Both the position numbers and the translations under genes were made by a program. The notes beneath the pieces are model-generated. The model saw only the letters and a program-made list of their open reading frames with translations, was not told where the DNA came from and made no database searches. Shown here in pieces: positions 62,257-63,906 of a stretch of 63,906 bases of DNA (the first letter of the stretch is position 1; each line of letters opens with the position of its first letter). The DNA is from Candidatus Celaenobacter antarcticus (GTDB lineage: Bacteria > Cloacimonadota > Cloacimonadia > JGIOTU-2), in NCBI GenBank assembly GCA_030765865.1, contig JAVCDK010000152.1, forward strand, positions 1 to 63,906. Reading direction: 5' to 3'.

Positions 62257-62892
62257 TTAATTTTCCTCGTTAAATAAAACTTCCTCGACACATTCCCTTG
62301 CACAGGTGTAGGAAAATCCCTTCCTTTGCAAAAAAGCGAGTGCTTTATTTCGGCGCTCGCGAGGTTCCAATTTCATGTATTTTGTTTTTCTTTTCGAAAG
62401 TTCCCTAATAGCCATTTCATGTTCGGTCTCACCTGAAAGATATTCTTCACTCAATCTTTTTATGATCTCGTTTGAGATACCTTTTTGCTTTAACTTCTGT
62501 TTGATCGAGAAATTTCCCTGTGGATGATATGAGATCAGATCTAACATGTAGGATTCCGCAAAATTCTCATCATTGATGAAGCCCTTTCCTTGATATTTGG
62601 TAATGATTGCATCAATTGTTGATTGAGAAATTTTCTTGCTCTTGAGTTTTCTAAAGATCTCTTTTTTTGAGCGGAATCGGTATTTCAAAAATTCCAGGAG
62701 AATATATTCAGCTTCAAAGAATTCTATTTTTCTTCGCAGTTCATGAAATTCATCGGGCTGGAAGGTTCGCCCTTGCTCCAGCCCGAATTTTTGTAATACG
62801 TTCTTTGATGAGACTGAGAAGCTGAACTCATCATCGATGAAAACATCGTATAAGCGTCTATTTTTTCTCTTGCTTATCCTTGTTATCTTCAT
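62257..62892 (-). CDS. recX: Regulatory protein RecX
   Basis: 211 residues, mostly helical with the three-helix RecX repeats: [40 protein letters not shown] and [20 protein letters not shown]. RecX binds RecA filaments and limits their activity. It overlaps the end of recA by 35 bases and runs in the same direction, the usual pair. It converges with the Lol-type permease, whose stop is nine bases away; no clear terminator is seen between. Confidence 0.88.
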   Translation of the reverse strand: MKITRISKRKNRRLYDVFIDDEFSFSVSSKNVLQKFGLEQGRTFQPDEFHELRRKIEFFEAEYILLEFLKYRFRSKKEIFRKLKSKKISQSTIDAIITKYQGKGFINDENFAESYMLDLISYHPQGNFSIKQKLKQKGISNEIIKRLSEEYLSGETEHEMAIRELSKRKTKYMKLEPRERRNKALAFLQRKGFSYTCARECVEEVLFNEEN

Positions 62893-63901
62893 TTTTGGCA
62901 GGTGTTTCTATTCCGAGTGCTTTTTTCACTTTTTTCTCGATCTGCTTTCTCACTTTGGGATTCTCAATAAAATATTCCTTTGTCTGCTCTTTGCCCTGGC
63001 CAAGTTGAGTATTCTCATAAGAATACCACGAGCCCTTCTTTTGGATGATATTTGCATTCACTGCTTCGTCCACAAGAATACCAAGCGAAGAGATGCCTTT
63101 GCCGTAAATAATATCGAATTGCACTGAACGGAAAGGAGGAGCAAGCTTATTCTTCACGATCTTTACCCAGATTACGTTGCCAATGATCTCGTTTGATGCA
63201 CTTTTAATCTTTGGTCCCGATTTGACTTCGATACGCATTGAGGAATAGAATTTCAATGCCACGCCGCCGGTGGTCGTTCTAGGGTTCATATAAGGAGTGA
63301 CGCCAATCTTCATACGTGTCTGGTTTATGAAAATAAGTGCACAGTTTGATTTGCTGATCACACCGGTGAGTTTGCGCAATGCCTGAGACATTAAGCGTGC
63401 CTGTAGTCCGACATGGGTATCACCCATATCGCCTTCAATTTCAGCTTGAGGAACCAATGCTGCTACAGAGTCCACAATGATAAGATCAACTGCGTTGCTT
63501 CGAACAAGTGTTTCTGTAATCTCAAGTGCTTGCTCACCAGTATCCGGCTGTGAAATGAGCATTTCATCAGTATTGATTCCGAGTTTTCTGGCATACGTGG
63601 GATCCAGCGCATGTTCTGCATCAATGAAGGCGATCACGCCGTCCAATTTTTGGGCTTCGGCTGCAATATGCAAAGCTAGCGTAGTTTTGCCCGATGCTTC
63701 TTCACCGTAGATTTCCGAGACCCTTCCGCGTGGAATTCCTCCCACACCAAGAGCAGCATCCAGATTGATCGCACCGGTTGGGATGGTCTCAATGTCAATT
63801 CGAGCACCTTCACCAAGCCGCATGATCGAGCCCTCACCGTATTTTTTGCGAATTTGTCCCATTGCAGTATCTAAGGATTCTTTGTAATCTTCCTTTTTCA
63901 T
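62858..63901 (-). CDS. recA: Recombinase RecA
   Basis: 347 residues, complete. Walker [10 protein letters not shown] (about 65-73), the [12 protein letters not shown] segment, [15 protein letters not shown], the [11 protein letters not shown] loop and [17 protein letters not shown] are all conserved. RecA forms filaments on single-stranded DNA for recombination and the SOS response. The start ATG is six bases from the window edge, so its promoter and any LexA site lie outside. The tail is Lys-rich, as is common. Confidence 0.97.
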   Translation of the reverse strand: MKKEDYKESLDTAMGQIRKKYGEGSIMRLGEGARIDIETIPTGAINLDAALGVGGIPRGRVSEIYGEEASGKTTLALHIAAEAQKLDGVIAFIDAEHALDPTYARKLGINTDEMLISQPDTGEQALEITETLVRSNAVDLIIVDSVAALVPQAEIEGDMGDTHVGLQARLMSQALRKLTGVISKSNCALIFINQTRMKIGVTPYMNPRTTTGGVALKFYSSMRIEVKSGPKIKSASNEIIGNVIWVKIVKNKLAPPFRSVQFDIIYGKGISSLGILVDEAVNANIIQKKGSWYSYENTQLGQGKEQTKEYFIENPKVRKQIEKKVKKALGIETPAKNEDNKDKQEKK

Positions 63902-63906
63902 TATAT

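Overview
The window looks like a chromosomal segment of a strictly anaerobic, Gram-negative bacterium, probably from the Fibrobacterota-Chlorobiota-Bacteroidota side of the tree; a Cloacimonadota-like organism would fit. This is inference from four things: heterodisulfide-reductase/ferredoxin metabolism, outer-membrane features (MCE/Mla-type transporter, Lol-type permease, Wza-like export protein), secreted proteins ending in a type IX-like sorting domain (YPNP...GIY...K.V.LR), and moderately AT-rich DNA. No rRNA or other taxonomic marker beyond recA is present.

Layout. 1-14743 (+): one long energy-metabolism cluster. It encodes 2-oxoacid:ferredoxin oxidoreductase (KorD end, A, B, C), HdrC, HdrB, two HdrA paralogues, MvhD, an SdhB-like iron-sulfur protein with an SdhA-like flavoprotein, a [NiFe] hydrogenase (MvhG, MvhA) and its maturation protease. 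tRNA-Ala(GGC) follows. 15072-18243 (-): two tandem secreted beta-helix paralogues. 18654-18950: an internally deleted radical-SAM remnant. 19009-22429 (-): an MCE/Mla-type lipid transport operon whose ATPase has lost its ATPase motifs. 22558-25150 (-): htpG, a DUF3267-type metalloprotease-like gene, and a duplicated htpG promoter plus 5' end. 25193-30485 (-): HNH protein, CDF metal exporter, and an ArsR-controlled redox/permease operon (thioredoxins, CcdA, permease), then mntP. 30608-31274: a MITE-like repeat and a decayed methyltransferase. 31341-34643 (-): a compact three-gene candidate defence operon made of a DNA methyltransferase, a PD-(D/E)XK-like nuclease and a MORC-like GHKL ATPase. 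34847-39855 (-): isochorismatase-family hydrolase and secreted proteins (beta-helix, propeller-like). 39990-61027 (+): a large exopolysaccharide locus with glycosyltransferases, flippase, polymerase/ligase, Wza/Wzz/CpsD-like export genes and deacetylases. It contains a broken GT2 gene and a frameshifted export gene. 61024-62247 (+): a LolC/E-type permease. 62257-63901 (-): recA-recX.

How the parts may work together. The first cluster reads as an electron-bifurcation hub. Ferredoxin-linked 2-oxoacid oxidation, H2 oxidation or production, and an Hdr-linked reductase with an Sdh-like flavoprotein are encoded in one strand-coherent block. The exopolysaccharide locus contains what a Wzx/Wzy-type pathway needs. 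The most AT-rich part (about 42.7-48.6 kb) is flanked by a broken gene and repeats, which suggests recent acquisition or shuffling.

Most interesting: the MORC-like ATPase/nuclease/methyltransferase operon, the catalytically dead MlaF-type ATPase kept intact in its operon, the cysteine-less MvhD domain fused to one HdrA next to an intact MvhD, and the duplicated htpG promoter placed in front of a membrane-peptidase-like gene. Sequence was read by eye; no database search was run.
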